Below, piece after piece: positions 18,075 through 26,407 of a stretch of DNA of 64,000 bases. Positions within the stretch are counted from its first letter, which is position 1. Each line of letters begins with the position of its first letter. The DNA is taken from positions 1 to 64,000 of the forward strand of contig JAOPYK010000200.1 in the NCBI GenBank assembly GCA_025964695.1, in the 5' to 3' direction. This DNA is from Streptosporangiaceae bacterium (GTDB lineage Bacteria; Actinomycetota; Actinomycetes; Streptosporangiales; Streptosporangiaceae). The translations under genes and the position numbers were made by a program. The notes under the pieces were generated by a model. It did not search any database and had not been told where the DNA came from. It saw only the letters and a list, made by a program, of their open reading frames with translations.

Positions 18075-18770
18075 ATGTCCTTCGACCTGCTGGACCTGCT
18101 CCCCGACGACTGGCGGGGGCGGCTCGAGCCGCTGGTCGACCCGTTGCCGACCGCGGCGCTGAGCGCGTACGTGACGGGGGAGTACGACCAGCACGTGGTC
18201 TATCCGCCGCGCGAGGACCTGTTCAACGCCTTCCGGCATTGCCCGTACGACACCGCCAGGGTGCTGATCCTCGGTCAGGACCCGTACCACGGACCGGGAC
18301 AGGCGCACGGGCTCAGCTTCAGTGTGAAGTCCGGGGTGCGGCTGCCCCCGTCGCTGCGCAACATCTACAAGGAGCTCGCCGCCGACCTCGACGTGCCGGT
18401 CTCGACGGGCGGTGACCTCACCCCGTGGGCGGACCAGGGCGTGCTGCTGCTCAACGCGGTGCTGACCGTACGGGCCGGAGCGGCCGGCTCACACGCCAGG
18501 AGGGGCTGGGAGGAGTTCACCGACGCGGCAATCCGGGCGCTGAACGCCAAGGACGAGCGGGTCGTGTTCGTGCTCTGGGGCGGTTACGCCCGCAAGAAGG
18601 CGAAGCTGGTCACCGGCTCTCAGCACGTCGTGATCGAGTCCGGGCACCCCAGCCCGCTCAGCCAGAAGGCCTTCTTCGGCACCCGTCCGTTCAGCGCCGT
18701 CAACAAGGCCCTCGCCGACGCCGGTCTCGCGGAGATCGACTGGAGGATCAGCGAGGAGCGCGACCGATAG
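18075..18770 (+). CDS. ung: uracil-DNA glycosylase, family 1
   Basis: Removes uracil from DNA to start base-excision repair of deaminated cytosine. The 231-residue protein shows the water-activating loop GQDPYHGPGQAHGLSFSV with catalytic Asp69, the uracil-specificity segment GVLLLNAVLTV, and the minor-groove loop HPSPLS (~190). Length is normal. It ends 13 nt from the convergent menA gene, so the two 3' ends nearly abut with no obvious terminator between them. Confidence 0.97.
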   Translation: MSFDLLDLLPDDWRGRLEPLVDPLPTAALSAYVTGEYDQHVVYPPREDLFNAFRHCPYDTARVLILGQDPYHGPGQAHGLSFSVKSGVRLPPSLRNIYKELAADLDVPVSTGGDLTPWADQGVLLLNAVLTVRAGAAGSHARRGWEEFTDAAIRALNAKDERVVFVLWGGYARKKAKLVTGSQHVVIESGHPSPLSQKAFFGTRPFSAVNKALADAGLAEIDWRISEERDR

Positions 18771-18783
18771 CGAGGCCGGTCCG

Positions 18784-19650
18784 CTACGGTGCCAGGCCGA
18801 TCGCCAGCAGGACCCCGAAGGCGATCTGCAGGCGGGCCGTCTCGCCGAGGACGGCGATCAGCTCCGGCCCGGCCGCGCCGGCCAGGACGCGCCGCGTCGG
18901 CGGGATCGACAGCGGAGCGGCCAGCAGTGCGAGCAGCGCCCACGGGTGCGGGGCGGCCAGGGCGAGAGTGATCGTGAAAGGCAGGGCGGCGCAGGCGGTG
19001 TAGAGCAGCCGGGTCCGCCGGTCGCCGAGCACGACGGCGAGCGTCCGCTTGCCGGAGATCTCGTCCGTGGGGATGTCGCGCAGGTTGTTGGCGACCAGCA
19101 GGGCACAGGCCAGCAGCCCGACCGGCACCGCCGCCACCCACGCGGTCCACGGCAGGCGTTCGAGCTGGACGTAGACGGTGCCGACCACCGCCACCAGGCC
19201 GAAGAACACGAACACCGAGATCTCCCCCAGCGCCCGATAGCCGTACGGGTTGGAACCGCCGGTGTAGAACCAGCCGGCCACGATCGCCGCGGCGCCGACG
19301 AGCAGCAGCCACCAGCTCGTCACCGCGGCCAGCACCAGGCCGGCCACCGCCGCGGCCAGGAAGGCGCCCACTGCGGCGGCCAGCACCTGCTTGGGCCGCG
19401 CTACTCCGGAGCCGACCAGCCGCAGCGGGCCCACCCGGTCCTCGTCGGTGCCCCGCACCCCATCGCTGTAGTCGTTGGCGTAGTTGACGCCCACCTGCAG
19501 AGCCAGCGCGACGAATGCGGCGAGCGCGGCCCGCCACCAGACGGCGTGGCCTTCGCCGATGGCGACGCCGGTGCCGACGATGACGGGGACGACCGAGGTC
19601 GGCAGGGTTCGCGGCCGGGAGCCGGCGATCCACTGGGAGAGGCTGGCCAC
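18784..19650 (-). CDS. menA: 1,4-dihydroxy-2-naphthoate polyprenyltransferase
   Basis: MenA attaches the polyprenyl tail to DHNA to give demethylmenaquinone, the membrane step of menaquinone synthesis. The 288-residue UbiA-family protein has about nine helices, the first Asp-rich motif NYANDYSDGVRGTD (Asn59, Asp60, Asp63) and the second motif NLRDIPTDEISGKRT (~185-200). GTG 19650 is preferred because the protein then starts ASLSQWIAGSRPRTLP, as in homologues; the open frame upstream is in repeat DNA. It is not clustered with other men genes here. Confidence 0.93.
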   Translation of the reverse strand: MASLSQWIAGSRPRTLPTSVVPVIVGTGVAIGEGHAVWWRAALAAFVALALQVGVNYANDYSDGVRGTDEDRVGPLRLVGSGVARPKQVLAAAVGAFLAAAVAGLVLAAVTSWWLLLVGAAAIVAGWFYTGGSNPYGYRALGEISVFVFFGLVAVVGTVYVQLERLPWTAWVAAVPVGLLACALLVANNLRDIPTDEISGKRTLAVVLGDRRTRLLYTACAALPFTITLALAAPHPWALLALLAAPLSIPPTRRVLAGAAGPELIAVLGETARLQIAFGVLLAIGLAP

Positions 19651-19669
19651 GGGATTACTGCTCGCTCTC

Positions 19670-19720
19670 GGATGAGGGGATTTGGATGAGGGGATTTGAA
19701 TGAGGGCTGGATGAGGCGAC
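19670..19720. repeat. 14-nt tandem repeat upstream of menA
   Basis: GGATGAGGGGATTT occurs twice perfectly (19670-19683 and 19684-19697), followed by two degenerate copies beginning at 19698 and 19709. It lies 20 nt upstream of the menA start, in the likely promoter or leader region. Confidence 0.7.
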
Positions 19721-19774
19721 GACGAGATGGCGGCGGGGCGCGGATCCCCGCCCGGGAACTGAGGACAGGCTAGA

Positions 19775-21397
19775 TCATCCCTCCGGGCGTCCGCGCAGCC
19801 GCAGGGACAGCAGCAGACCCAGGCCGAGAATGCCGGCGGTGACGAGCATCGCCCGGTCGGCCGCGACGGCCAGGCTCTCGTCGGCGGCGTGGGCCGCCTG
19901 CCCGGCGCCCGGCTGGTCGTGCAGGGTGCGCGTGTAGGTGCCGGCGCTCTCCCGGAGCTCCCGGGCCACGGCGGCGCGCTGCGCCGGGGGCACGTCGGTG
20001 AGCTCGAGCCGCTGGTGCATGACGTGGCCGAGGCTCGTGGCGAAGACCGTGCCGATGAGCGCGATGCCCAGCGCGGACCCGATCTGCCGGGCCGTCGACT
20101 GGGTGCCGGAGGCCTGCCCGGACCGGGCGGCGGGCACGTCGCCCAGGGAGACGTTGGTGAGCTGGGCAGAGGTGAGCCCCAGTCCCGCCCCGTACACCAG
20201 CATCCACGGGGCGAGGTCGAAGCCGGTCGTGCCCGCATGGGTGGTCAGCCCGATCGCCAGGACGGCGGTGACCTCCAGCAGCATCCCGATCTGCACCACC
20301 CGTGGCGCCCCGTACCGGTGCGACAGCCGTGCGGCGAACGGGCCGGCCAGGAATGCGCCCAGGGCGAGCGGGACGATCGCGACGCAGATCTGCAGCGGCG
20401 AGTCGCCGTGCACGCCCTGCAGGAACAGGGGCAGCACGAACAGCAGGCCCAGCTCACCCACACTGATCAGGGAGGAGGCGGCGTTGCCCCGGCGGAAGCT
20501 GGCGATGCGGAACAGGGACAGGTCCAGCATGACGGGCAGCTCCGCGGCGGCCCGGGCCCGCTCGACCACGATCAGCGCGGCGACGAGCACGGCGGACAGC
20601 GCCAACGCCACGGGGACGGGCGACAACCCGGTCAGCGGCCAGTCGTAGGGCCCGGCGCTGAACGGCCGGGTGGGGGTCCACCAGCCGTACCGCTGGCCCT
20701 CGATCAGCGCGAAGACCAGCGCGCCCAGGCCCAGCGCGGACAGCGCGGCGCCCGGCCAGTCGATGCCGCGCCGGGCCTGCTCGTCGCGGGTCTCGGGGAT
20801 CAGCTTCACCGCGCCGATCACGAGTAGTACACCGATGGGCAGGTTGACGCCGAAGGCCCAGCGCCAGCCGTAGGAGGTCGCCAGCCAGCCGCCCAGCAGC
20901 GGGCCCAGCGCGGCCATACCGCCGATCATCGAGCCCCAGATGCCGAAGGCGATCGCCCGGTCGCGGCCGGTGAAGACGGTGTTCACGGTCGACAGCGTGG
21001 CGGGCATGATCATGGAGGCGCCGACGCCCTGCACCGCGCGGGCGGCGATCAGCGCCGGTCCGCTGCCGGACCGGGCTGCCAGCAGGCTGGCCAGCACGAA
21101 GACGGCCGTGCCGAGCACGAACATCCGCCGCCGGCCGAACAGGTCACCGGCGCGCCCGAAGGAGATGAGCAGCGCGGCGAACACCAGGGAGTAGACCGAG
21201 GTGACCCATTCCGCGTCGGTGGTGCGCAGGCGCAGGTCGGTGACCATGCGGGGGAGCAGCACGTTGACGATGGTCGCGTCGACGACGATCAGTGACACAC
21301 CGAGGCTGAGGACCACCATGCCGAGCCAGCGCCCGCGCCCGGCTCCGTGCGGTCGCTGCCGGGCGGCGCGTGGCCGGGAACTGGTAGGGGCGGTCAT
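19775..21397 (-). CDS. DHA2-family MFS drug exporter
   Basis: A 540-residue major facilitator of the 14-helix DHA2 (EmrB/QacA) family. Seen are helix 1 VVDATIVNVLLPRM with the family Asp, motif A GRAGDLFGRRRMF, motif C-like GPLLGGWL, and a long periplasmic loop before the last helices. Start ATG 21397 has AGGAAG upstream. A MarR regulator starts divergently 153 nt away with a candidate operator between them, so drug-inducible efflux is the likely role. Substrates cannot be deduced. Confidence 0.9.
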   Translation of the reverse strand: MTAPTSSRPRAARQRPHGAGRGRWLGMVVLSLGVSLIVVDATIVNVLLPRMVTDLRLRTTDAEWVTSVYSLVFAALLISFGRAGDLFGRRRMFVLGTAVFVLASLLAARSGSGPALIAARAVQGVGASMIMPATLSTVNTVFTGRDRAIAFGIWGSMIGGMAALGPLLGGWLATSYGWRWAFGVNLPIGVLLVIGAVKLIPETRDEQARRGIDWPGAALSALGLGALVFALIEGQRYGWWTPTRPFSAGPYDWPLTGLSPVPVALALSAVLVAALIVVERARAAAELPVMLDLSLFRIASFRRGNAASSLISVGELGLLFVLPLFLQGVHGDSPLQICVAIVPLALGAFLAGPFAARLSHRYGAPRVVQIGMLLEVTAVLAIGLTTHAGTTGFDLAPWMLVYGAGLGLTSAQLTNVSLGDVPAARSGQASGTQSTARQIGSALGIALIGTVFATSLGHVMHQRLELTDVPPAQRAAVARELRESAGTYTRTLHDQPGAGQAAHAADESLAVAADRAMLVTAGILGLGLLLSLRLRGRPEG

Positions 21398-21417
21398 GGA
21401 CTTCCTGCTGTTGAAGG

Positions 21418-21482
21418 GGATGCGGCGGTCGAAACGGATACGGCGGTCCAACGGGATGCGGCGGTCGAACAGGATGCGGGCC
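21418..21482. repeat. 18-nt tandem repeat between MFS and marR genes
   Basis: Three full copies of an 18-nt unit like GGATGCGGCGGTCGAAAC (21418-21435, 21436-21453, 21454-21471) and a partial fourth lie immediately upstream of the MFS start codon. Upstream-frame translation gives an Arg-rich false extension. Confidence 0.75.
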
Positions 21483-21494
21483 TGGTCACGGACT

Positions 21495-21543
21495 GGCCAA
21501 CACTGTCCATTTGCTGGCCCTCGCCGCGGAGAGCACGCACAAT
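21495..21543 (+). promoter_or_regulatory. candidate MarR operator and leaderless marR promoter
   Basis: GGCCAACAC (21495-21503) and TTGCTGGCC (21511-21519) form a 7/9 inverted repeat in the divergent region. CACAAT (21538-21543) is a plausible -10 element placed six nucleotides before the GTG start of the MarR gene. The operator would then overlap its -35 region and could also cover the MFS promoter. Confidence 0.45.
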
Positions 21544-21549
21544 GTCGCC

Positions 21550-22059
21550 GTGCGCGACGTGGAGCCGAACCTGGAAGGCATGCCCCTGTCCCGGCTGCTG
21601 GCGGTGGCCGGTCATGTGGTCGCCATGCGCTGGCAGCGGCTGATGGGCAGTCACGGTCTTACTCCGCATGGGCTCGCCGTCCTCGCCTACCTGGTGGAGG
21701 GCTCTGCGCTCACGCAGCGAGAGCTGGCCCGCCATTGCGGAGTATCGCCCTCCACACTCAACCATACGGTGGACCACCTGGAGCGATCGGGGTGGATCGA
21801 ACGCCTCCGGGACGTGGCGGACCGCAGGCTGGTCCGGCTGGCGCTGACCGTGTCGGGCCGCCGCCAGCTGGCGGAGGTGCAACAGGCGGCGGGCGAGCAG
21901 ATGGAGCCGATGCTCGATCATCTGGCCGCTACGGAGGAGCCCGTCGTCCGGGAGTTCCTCATCAGGACCGTGGCCCGTTTCCAGGAACAGGAGCCCGGCG
22001 CGGTGCTCGGTTATCCCGGGGTGACCACGCCGCGTGGTAATGGGTACGACGAAGCGTGA
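21550..22059 (+). CDS. MarR-family transcriptional regulator
   Basis: A 169-residue winged-helix dimer. The HTH region reads LTQRELARHCGVSPSTLNHTVDHLERSGWIERLRD, followed by the wing DVADRRLVRLALTVSGR. MarR proteins repress efflux or catabolic genes and release DNA upon binding small phenolic or drug-like ligands. Its divergent partner is a DHA2 exporter, the probable target. GTG 21550 is preferred over TTG 21511 because a -10-like CACAAT sits six bases before it and TTG 21511 falls inside the palindrome. Confidence 0.88.
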   Translation: MRDVEPNLEGMPLSRLLAVAGHVVAMRWQRLMGSHGLTPHGLAVLAYLVEGSALTQRELARHCGVSPSTLNHTVDHLERSGWIERLRDVADRRLVRLALTVSGRRQLAEVQQAAGEQMEPMLDHLAATEEPVVREFLIRTVARFQEQEPGAVLGYPGVTTPRGNGYDEA

Positions 22060-22144
22060 CGCGACGAAACTTCAACGTTTCGCGATGGCGGGCGGTTTAA
22101 CGTAACGGATACATGCGGGACGTGGGACCGACATCTGCGCTCCC

Positions 22145-22150
22145 TTATAT
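22145..22150 (+). promoter_or_regulatory. -10 element for the riboswitch operon
   Basis: TTATAT at 22145-22150 lies in the most AT-rich part of the spacer, about 20 nt before the conserved start of the riboswitch aptamer. A transcript starting at about 22157 would begin just ahead of stem P1. Confidence 0.45.
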
Positions 22151-22171
22151 GGTCCACGACTCACAAAGTGA

Positions 22172-22309
22172 GGCGCGCCTAGGGTTCCGTCGCCACTGAC
22201 GGCCGTTGCGGAAGATCGCTCCGGCCCGGCGAGACTGGTCCGAGAGGCGAGGCGGGTGCCGGTGGGCGGCAGCCGCTCCACGGCGGGACAAAAGCCCGGG
22301 AGGCCGGCC
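22172..22309 (+). promoter_or_regulatory. guanidine-I (ykkC) riboswitch aptamer
   Basis: All three highly conserved blocks of the ykkC/guanidine-I RNA are present in the right order and spacing: CTAGGGTTCCG (22179-22189), CTGGTCCGAGAG (22235-22246) and GGGACAAAAGCCCGGGAG (22285-22302). Possible P1 strands are GGCGCGCC (22172-22179) and GGCCGGCC (22302-22309), and a variable hairpin GTGG-CGG/CCG-CCAC lies before the third block. The class binds free guanidinium and turns gene expression on. It lies about 150 nt upstream of the ABC transporter/ureohydrolase operon. Recognition is by motif memory, without a covariance search, but the match is strong. Confidence 0.93.
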
Positions 22310-22310
22310 A

Positions 22311-22335
22311 GGCCTGGCTGCCCTCGTGCCAGGCC
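22311..22335 (+). terminator. riboswitch expression-platform hairpin
   Basis: GGCCTGGC (22311-22318) pairs perfectly with GCCAGGCC (22328-22335). It lies directly after the aptamer, and its left arm can compete with the GGCCGGCC that would form P1. Ligand-stabilised P1 would therefore favour or disfavour this stem. A transcriptional switch is likely, though there is no U-tract. Confidence 0.5.
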
Positions 22336-22355
22336 GCGATTTCGGAGCCGTCCCC

Positions 22356-22460
22356 ATGACCAACCCTCTCTTCGGCCCTCTACTCAGCCCTCTCCCCGGC
22401 CATCCGCGGCGATCCGGCCCCTGTCGCCCGGCCCGTTCCGCTCGGGCGGCGACCCGGTGA
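22356..22460 (+). CDS. possible 34-residue leader peptide between riboswitch and ABC gene
   Basis: ATG 22356 is preceded by GGAG at suitable spacing and opens a 34-codon frame beginning MTNPLFGPLL. Its last 20 residues are Pro/Arg-rich with seven arginines. The stop codon TGA (22458-22460) overlaps the GTG start of the ATPase gene as GTGA, and that GTG has no good Shine-Dalgarno of its own. This suggests translational coupling through a leader frame. No homologue is recognised, and chance is possible in GC-rich DNA. Confidence 0.35.
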   Translation: MTNPLFGPLLSPLPGHPRRSGPCRPARSARAATR

Positions 22461-24487
22461 CGGCCGCGGACGACCCGGTGGTCCAGGTGGACGACCTGAC
22501 GGTCACGTTCCGCCGTGGCGGCCGCGACATCCAGGCCCTGCGCGGCGTCACCCTGGACGTCCGGCCGGGCGAGATCCTCGGGCTGGTCGGGGAATCCGGG
22601 TCCGGCAAGAGCGTCCTCGGCATGTCCCTGCTGGGCCTGCTGGCCGGCGAGCCGGTGACGACCGGCCGGGCCGTCGTGTGCGGCGAGGACATGCTGGTCG
22701 CACCGGCGCAGGTCCGCCGCCGCATCCGCCGCGACCGGCTGGGCGCCGTCTTCCAGGACCCGATGACCTCACTGAACCCCACCATGAGAGTCGGCGCCCA
22801 GGTCGCCGAGGCCGCCGGATCGGGTACAGAGGCCGAGCGCCTGCTGCGCGCGGTGGGCGTCCCCGACCCGGGACGCCGGATGTCGAGCTTCCCGCACGAA
22901 CTCTCCGGTGGGCTCCGGCAGCGGGTGATGATCGCGATGGCCGTCGCCGGCCGCCCCTCCCTGGTCATCGCGGACGAGCCGACCACCGCGCTGGACGTGA
23001 CGGTGCAGGCCCAGGTCCTGTCGCTGCTGCGTTCGCTACGCGACGAGATCGGCTGCAGCTTCCTGCTGATCACACACGATCTGGGGGTGGCGGCGCAGGT
23101 CGCCGACCGGGTCGCCGTGATGTACGCCGGCCGGCTCGCCGAGTCCGGTCCCACCCCCACGGTGCTGCGGGCCGCCGCCCACCCGTACAGCCTGGGCCTG
23201 ATGACGTCCCGGCTGACCCTGGAGTCGCCGCGCCATTCCCTGCTGCCGACGCTGTCCGGCGAGGTGCCCAGCCCCGCCGACCCCCCGCCTGGGTGCGCTT
23301 TCGAACCCCGGTGCGCCATCTCCACCGCCGCGTGCACCGAGGTCCGGCCGGCACCCGAACCGGTCGCGCCCGATCACCTCAGTGCCTGCCTGCTGCCGAT
23401 GGCCGAGGTACGCGCCCGGCTGGCCGTGGGCCCCCCGGCGCTCGAGGCTGTGGCCTCTCAGATGGTGTCTTCCCAGCCGGCGGCTCGCGGGGCGGCGGCT
23501 CGCGGGGCAGCGGCTCCTCAGGTGGCGGCGTCCGCCGGTCCGGCACCGGCAGATGGGGAGGGTACGGCGCCCGCGGTGGCCGTGCGGCGCGCGGACAAGA
23601 CGTTCCGGGTGCAGACCGGGCGGGGCTGGGGCCGCACCCGGTTGCAGGCCCTGCGCGATGTGGACCTGACGGTCGCCGCCGGTGAGTCGGTCGCCATCGT
23701 GGGCGAGAGCGGATCGGGCAAGTCGACTCTGCTGCGCCTCATCGCCGGACTGGACGGGGCCGACCACGGCGACGTGACGCTGGGCGGTGCGGCCGGGGCC
23801 CAGATGGTCTTCCAGGACGCCGGCTCCTCGCTCACGCCGTGGCTCACGGTCGGTGAGCTCATCGGCGAACGGCTGCGCGGCCGCGGAATGTCGCGGCAGC
23901 AGCGCTCGGACGAGGTGCGGCGGGCGCTGACCCAGGTGGGACTGCCCGCCGAGGTCGCCGGGGCCCGGGCCGCTCAGCTGTCCGGCGGGCAACGGCAGCG
24001 CGTCGTCCTGGCCAGGGCCACCGTGATCCCACCGGAGATACTGCTGTGCGACGAGCCGACCAGCGCGCTCGACGTGTCACTGGCCGCCGGGGTGATCAAC
24101 CTCATCTCCCGGCTCCGCACGGAGCTGGGGATGGCCGTCGTCTTCGTCACCCATGACCTGTCCGTGGCGCGGATCGTCGCCGATCGCATCGCGGTCATGT
24201 ACCTGGGGCGCATCGTGGAGCAGGGGCCCGCGGAGGACATCGTCGGCGCGCCCCGCCATCCGTACACCAAGGCGCTGGTCGCCGCGATCCCCGACTTCGA
24301 GGTGCGGCCGGTCGCGCTGGCCGGGGAACCGGCCAGCCCGCTGCGGCCGCCCACCGGCTGCTCCTTCCACCCGCGCTGCCCGATCGCGCTGCCCGTCTGC
24401 TCCGATCCCGATCTCGATCCCCGGCTCATCGGCATCGGCGGCGGCGCCGACCGGATGGTGGCCTGTGTGCACCCGGAGGTGAACTGA
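22457..24487 (+). CDS. fused two-domain ATPase of a dipeptide/oligopeptide/nickel-type ABC importer
   Basis: A single 676-residue chain joins the DppD- and DppF-like ATPases that are usually separate. Domain 1 has Walker A GESGSGKS (~44-51), SLNPTMR, signature LSGGLRQR and Walker B VIADEPT. Domain 2 has Walker A GESGSGKST (~418), signature LSGGQRQR and LLCDEPTSALD. Each ends with the Cys-containing oligopeptide-transporter C-terminal motif (GCAFEPRC; GCSFHPRC), which in some homologues binds an Fe-S cluster. The linker (~330-375) is an Ala/Gly-rich repeat. GTG 22457 is the only in-frame start compatible with the N-terminus. It is first in the guanidine-riboswitch operon, with permease genes following. 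Confidence 0.9.
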   Translation: MTAADDPVVQVDDLTVTFRRGGRDIQALRGVTLDVRPGEILGLVGESGSGKSVLGMSLLGLLAGEPVTTGRAVVCGEDMLVAPAQVRRRIRRDRLGAVFQDPMTSLNPTMRVGAQVAEAAGSGTEAERLLRAVGVPDPGRRMSSFPHELSGGLRQRVMIAMAVAGRPSLVIADEPTTALDVTVQAQVLSLLRSLRDEIGCSFLLITHDLGVAAQVADRVAVMYAGRLAESGPTPTVLRAAAHPYSLGLMTSRLTLESPRHSLLPTLSGEVPSPADPPPGCAFEPRCAISTAACTEVRPAPEPVAPDHLSACLLPMAEVRARLAVGPPALEAVASQMVSSQPAARGAAARGAAAPQVAASAGPAPADGEGTAPAVAVRRADKTFRVQTGRGWGRTRLQALRDVDLTVAAGESVAIVGESGSGKSTLLRLIAGLDGADHGDVTLGGAAGAQMVFQDAGSSLTPWLTVGELIGERLRGRGMSRQQRSDEVRRALTQVGLPAEVAGARAAQLSGGQRQRVVLARATVIPPEILLCDEPTSALDVSLAAGVINLISRLRTELGMAVVFVTHDLSVARIVADRIAVMYLGRIVEQGPAEDIVGAPRHPYTKALVAAIPDFEVRPVALAGEPASPLRPPTGCSFHPRCPIALPVCSDPDLDPRLIGIGGGADRMVACVHPEVN

Positions 24488-25368
24488 TGGTGACAGCCGA
24501 CACCCCGGTCGTGGAGGCGCCGGTCAAGCCGGCCCCGGCCAGGGGGCGGCCCCGGCTGCTGCCCGCCGGGGCCGGGCGCTACCTCAACTGGACGGCCGCC
24601 GGGCTGCTGCTGGTCGTGACCCTGGTCGCCGTGCTCGCCCCGTTGATCAGCCCGCACGATCCGCTCCAGCCGGTCGGCGTGCCGCAGCTGCACCCGGGCG
24701 AACAGGGCTTCCTGCTCGGCACCGACAGCATCGGCCGGGACATCCTCAGCCGGGTCGTGTACGGCTGGCGGTCCAGCTGGTTCGCCGCGCTCGGGGTGGT
24801 CGCCTCCGGGCTGCTGATCGGCGGGATCATCGGGCTGATCGCCGGTGCGGCGGGCGGGGTGGTCGACAACCTCCTGATGCGGGTGACGGACGGGTTCCTG
24901 GCGCTGCCGGCGCCGATCCTGGCGATCGCGGTGGTGGCGGCGCTGGGCCCGGGCTTCCTGCACACCCTGCTGGCGGTCGCGATCGTCTGGTGGCCCTTCT
25001 ACGCCCGCATCGTGCGCGGTGAGATCCGCGCGCTGGCCGCCCGCCCGCACGTGGAGGCCGCCCGGCTGGCGGGCACGGGACGGCTGCGGATTGCGATCCG
25101 CCATCTGCTGCCCGGCGCCGTCCCCGCGGCCGTCATCACCGCCAGCCTTGACCTCGGGAATCTCGTGCTCACCCTCGCCGGCCTGTCCTTCCTGGGGCTC
25201 GGCCAGCCCGCCCCGGCCGCCGAGCTCGGCGCCGACTGCGCCCGCAACCTGTCCTTCCTGCTCCAGCAGTGGTGGATCCCGGTCATGCCGGGCATCGCCG
25301 TCGCAGTGATGGCGCTGATCGGCAATATCGCAGGAGACGGCGTCCGCAACCTGCTCGGCGACCGCTGA
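24487..25368 (+). CDS. ABC importer permease, DppC/NikC type
   Basis: A 293-residue inner-membrane permease with six helices and the N-terminal DppC feature of a first helix followed by a large extracytoplasmic segment (ISPHDPLQPVG, then GTDSIGRDILSRVVYGWR). The EAA coupling motif is in VEAARLAGTGRLRIAIRHLLP, and LTLAGLSFLGLGQP is typical. Its ATG overlaps the ATPase stop codon by one base (TGATG), so expression is coupled. Together with the next gene it forms the channel for the fused ATPase and the 28226-29809 binding protein. Confidence 0.9.
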   Translation: MVTADTPVVEAPVKPAPARGRPRLLPAGAGRYLNWTAAGLLLVVTLVAVLAPLISPHDPLQPVGVPQLHPGEQGFLLGTDSIGRDILSRVVYGWRSSWFAALGVVASGLLIGGIIGLIAGAAGGVVDNLLMRVTDGFLALPAPILAIAVVAALGPGFLHTLLAVAIVWWPFYARIVRGEIRALAARPHVEAARLAGTGRLRIAIRHLLPGAVPAAVITASLDLGNLVLTLAGLSFLGLGQPAPAAELGADCARNLSFLLQQWWIPVMPGIAVAVMALIGNIAGDGVRNLLGDR

Positions 25369-25411
25369 CGGCACCGAGATCGCTTTCCGAGACCACTTTC
25401 AAGGAGGTGTG

Positions 25412-26407
25412 ATGCTTCAGCTCATCGCCAAACGGCTCGTCGCCATGGTAGTGATCATCTTTGCGCTCACTGCTGTGCTCTTCCTGCTGCAGAAGATGTC
25501 CCCGCTCGATCCGGTGCACGCGATGCTCGGCGGCAACGCCTCGAAGCAGGCTGTGGCCGAGCAACGGCACCGGCTGGGGCTGGACCGTCCCGCCCTGGAT
25601 CAGTTCTGGCACTACCTCGGCGGGTTGCTCCACGGTGACCTGGGTACCTCGTTCCGGACTCGGCGGCCCGTCAGCACGGACCTGGGGGCCTTCCTCCCGG
25701 TCACCGCCGAGCTGGCCCTGTACGGGCTGATCTTCGCCGTGCTGCTCGCCGTGCTGCTGGCCTTCGGCGCCGTCCTGCGCTGGCCCGGGGCGGGCCTGTT
25801 CCGGCTGGTGCTGATGGTCGGCGCATCGACCCCGGCGTTCCTGCTCGCCATCGGCGGGATCCTGATCTTCTCTCAGCGGCTCGGGTGGCTCCCGGTGACC
25901 GGGCGCATCGACCTGGCCAACGCCCCTGACGGCCCGACCGGGCTGCTGACCGTGGACGGGCTGCTGAACGGCAGGTTCGACGTCACGGTGGACGCGTTGC
26001 GGCATCTAGTGCTTCCCGGGCTCGCCGTCGCCGTCGGCCCTGCGGTGTCGATCGGCCGGGTGCTGCGCTCGAGCCTGGTCGGCGAACAGAGCGCCGACTA
26101 CACCCGTACCGCACGGGCCAAGGGCCTGACCGAGGCCCGGGTGCTGCGCAGGCACGTGCTGCGCAACTCGCTGGGGCCGGCGCTGTCCATGGCCGGCCTG
26201 CAGATCGGTCTGATGTTCGCGGGGGTCCTGGTGATCGAGCAGATCTTCGCCCTGCCCGGCGTCGGTCAGTACACCACCCAGAGCATTCCGGTGGCGGACT
26301 TCCCCGCCATCGCAGGCGTCACTCTCCTGCTCGGCGTCGGCTATGTCGTGATCAACACGATCGTGGACATTCTGCAGGCCATCGCGGATCCGAGGATCAA
26401 TGTCTGA
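25412..26407 (+). CDS. ABC importer permease, DppB/NikB type
   Basis: A 331-residue permease with the DppB pattern: an N-terminal helix (AKRLVAMVVIIFALTAVLFL), PLDPVHAMLGG, and the LGLDRPALDQFWHYLGGLLHGDLGTS block. The EAA-like TARAKGLTEARVLRRHVLRN contacts the ATPase, and VLVIEQIFALPGVGQ follows. ATG 25412 has a perfect AAGGAGGTG Shine-Dalgarno. DppC before DppB is the reverse of the common order. The stop codon overlaps the start of the ureohydrolase gene by 8 nt, a strong sign that transporter and enzyme are one unit. Confidence 0.9.
   Translation: MLQLIAKRLVAMVVIIFALTAVLFLLQKMSPLDPVHAMLGGNASKQAVAEQRHRLGLDRPALDQFWHYLGGLLHGDLGTSFRTRRPVSTDLGAFLPVTAELALYGLIFAVLLAVLLAFGAVLRWPGAGLFRLVLMVGASTPAFLLAIGGILIFSQRLGWLPVTGRIDLANAPDGPTGLLTVDGLLNGRFDVTVDALRHLVLPGLAVAVGPAVSIGRVLRSSLVGEQSADYTRTARAKGLTEARVLRRHVLRNSLGPALSMAGLQIGLMFAGVLVIEQIFALPGVGQYTTQSIPVADFPAIAGVTLLLGVGYVVINTIVDILQAIADPRINV

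Noticed and set aside
22140-22340. Cobalamin or other common riboswitch upstream of the ABC operon
   Set aside because: Considered because of the importer, but the B12-box pattern is absent while all three ykkC blocks are present.
22384-23337. 317-codon antisense frame over the fused ATPase
   Set aside because: Antisense to clear Walker and signature motifs; no independent support.
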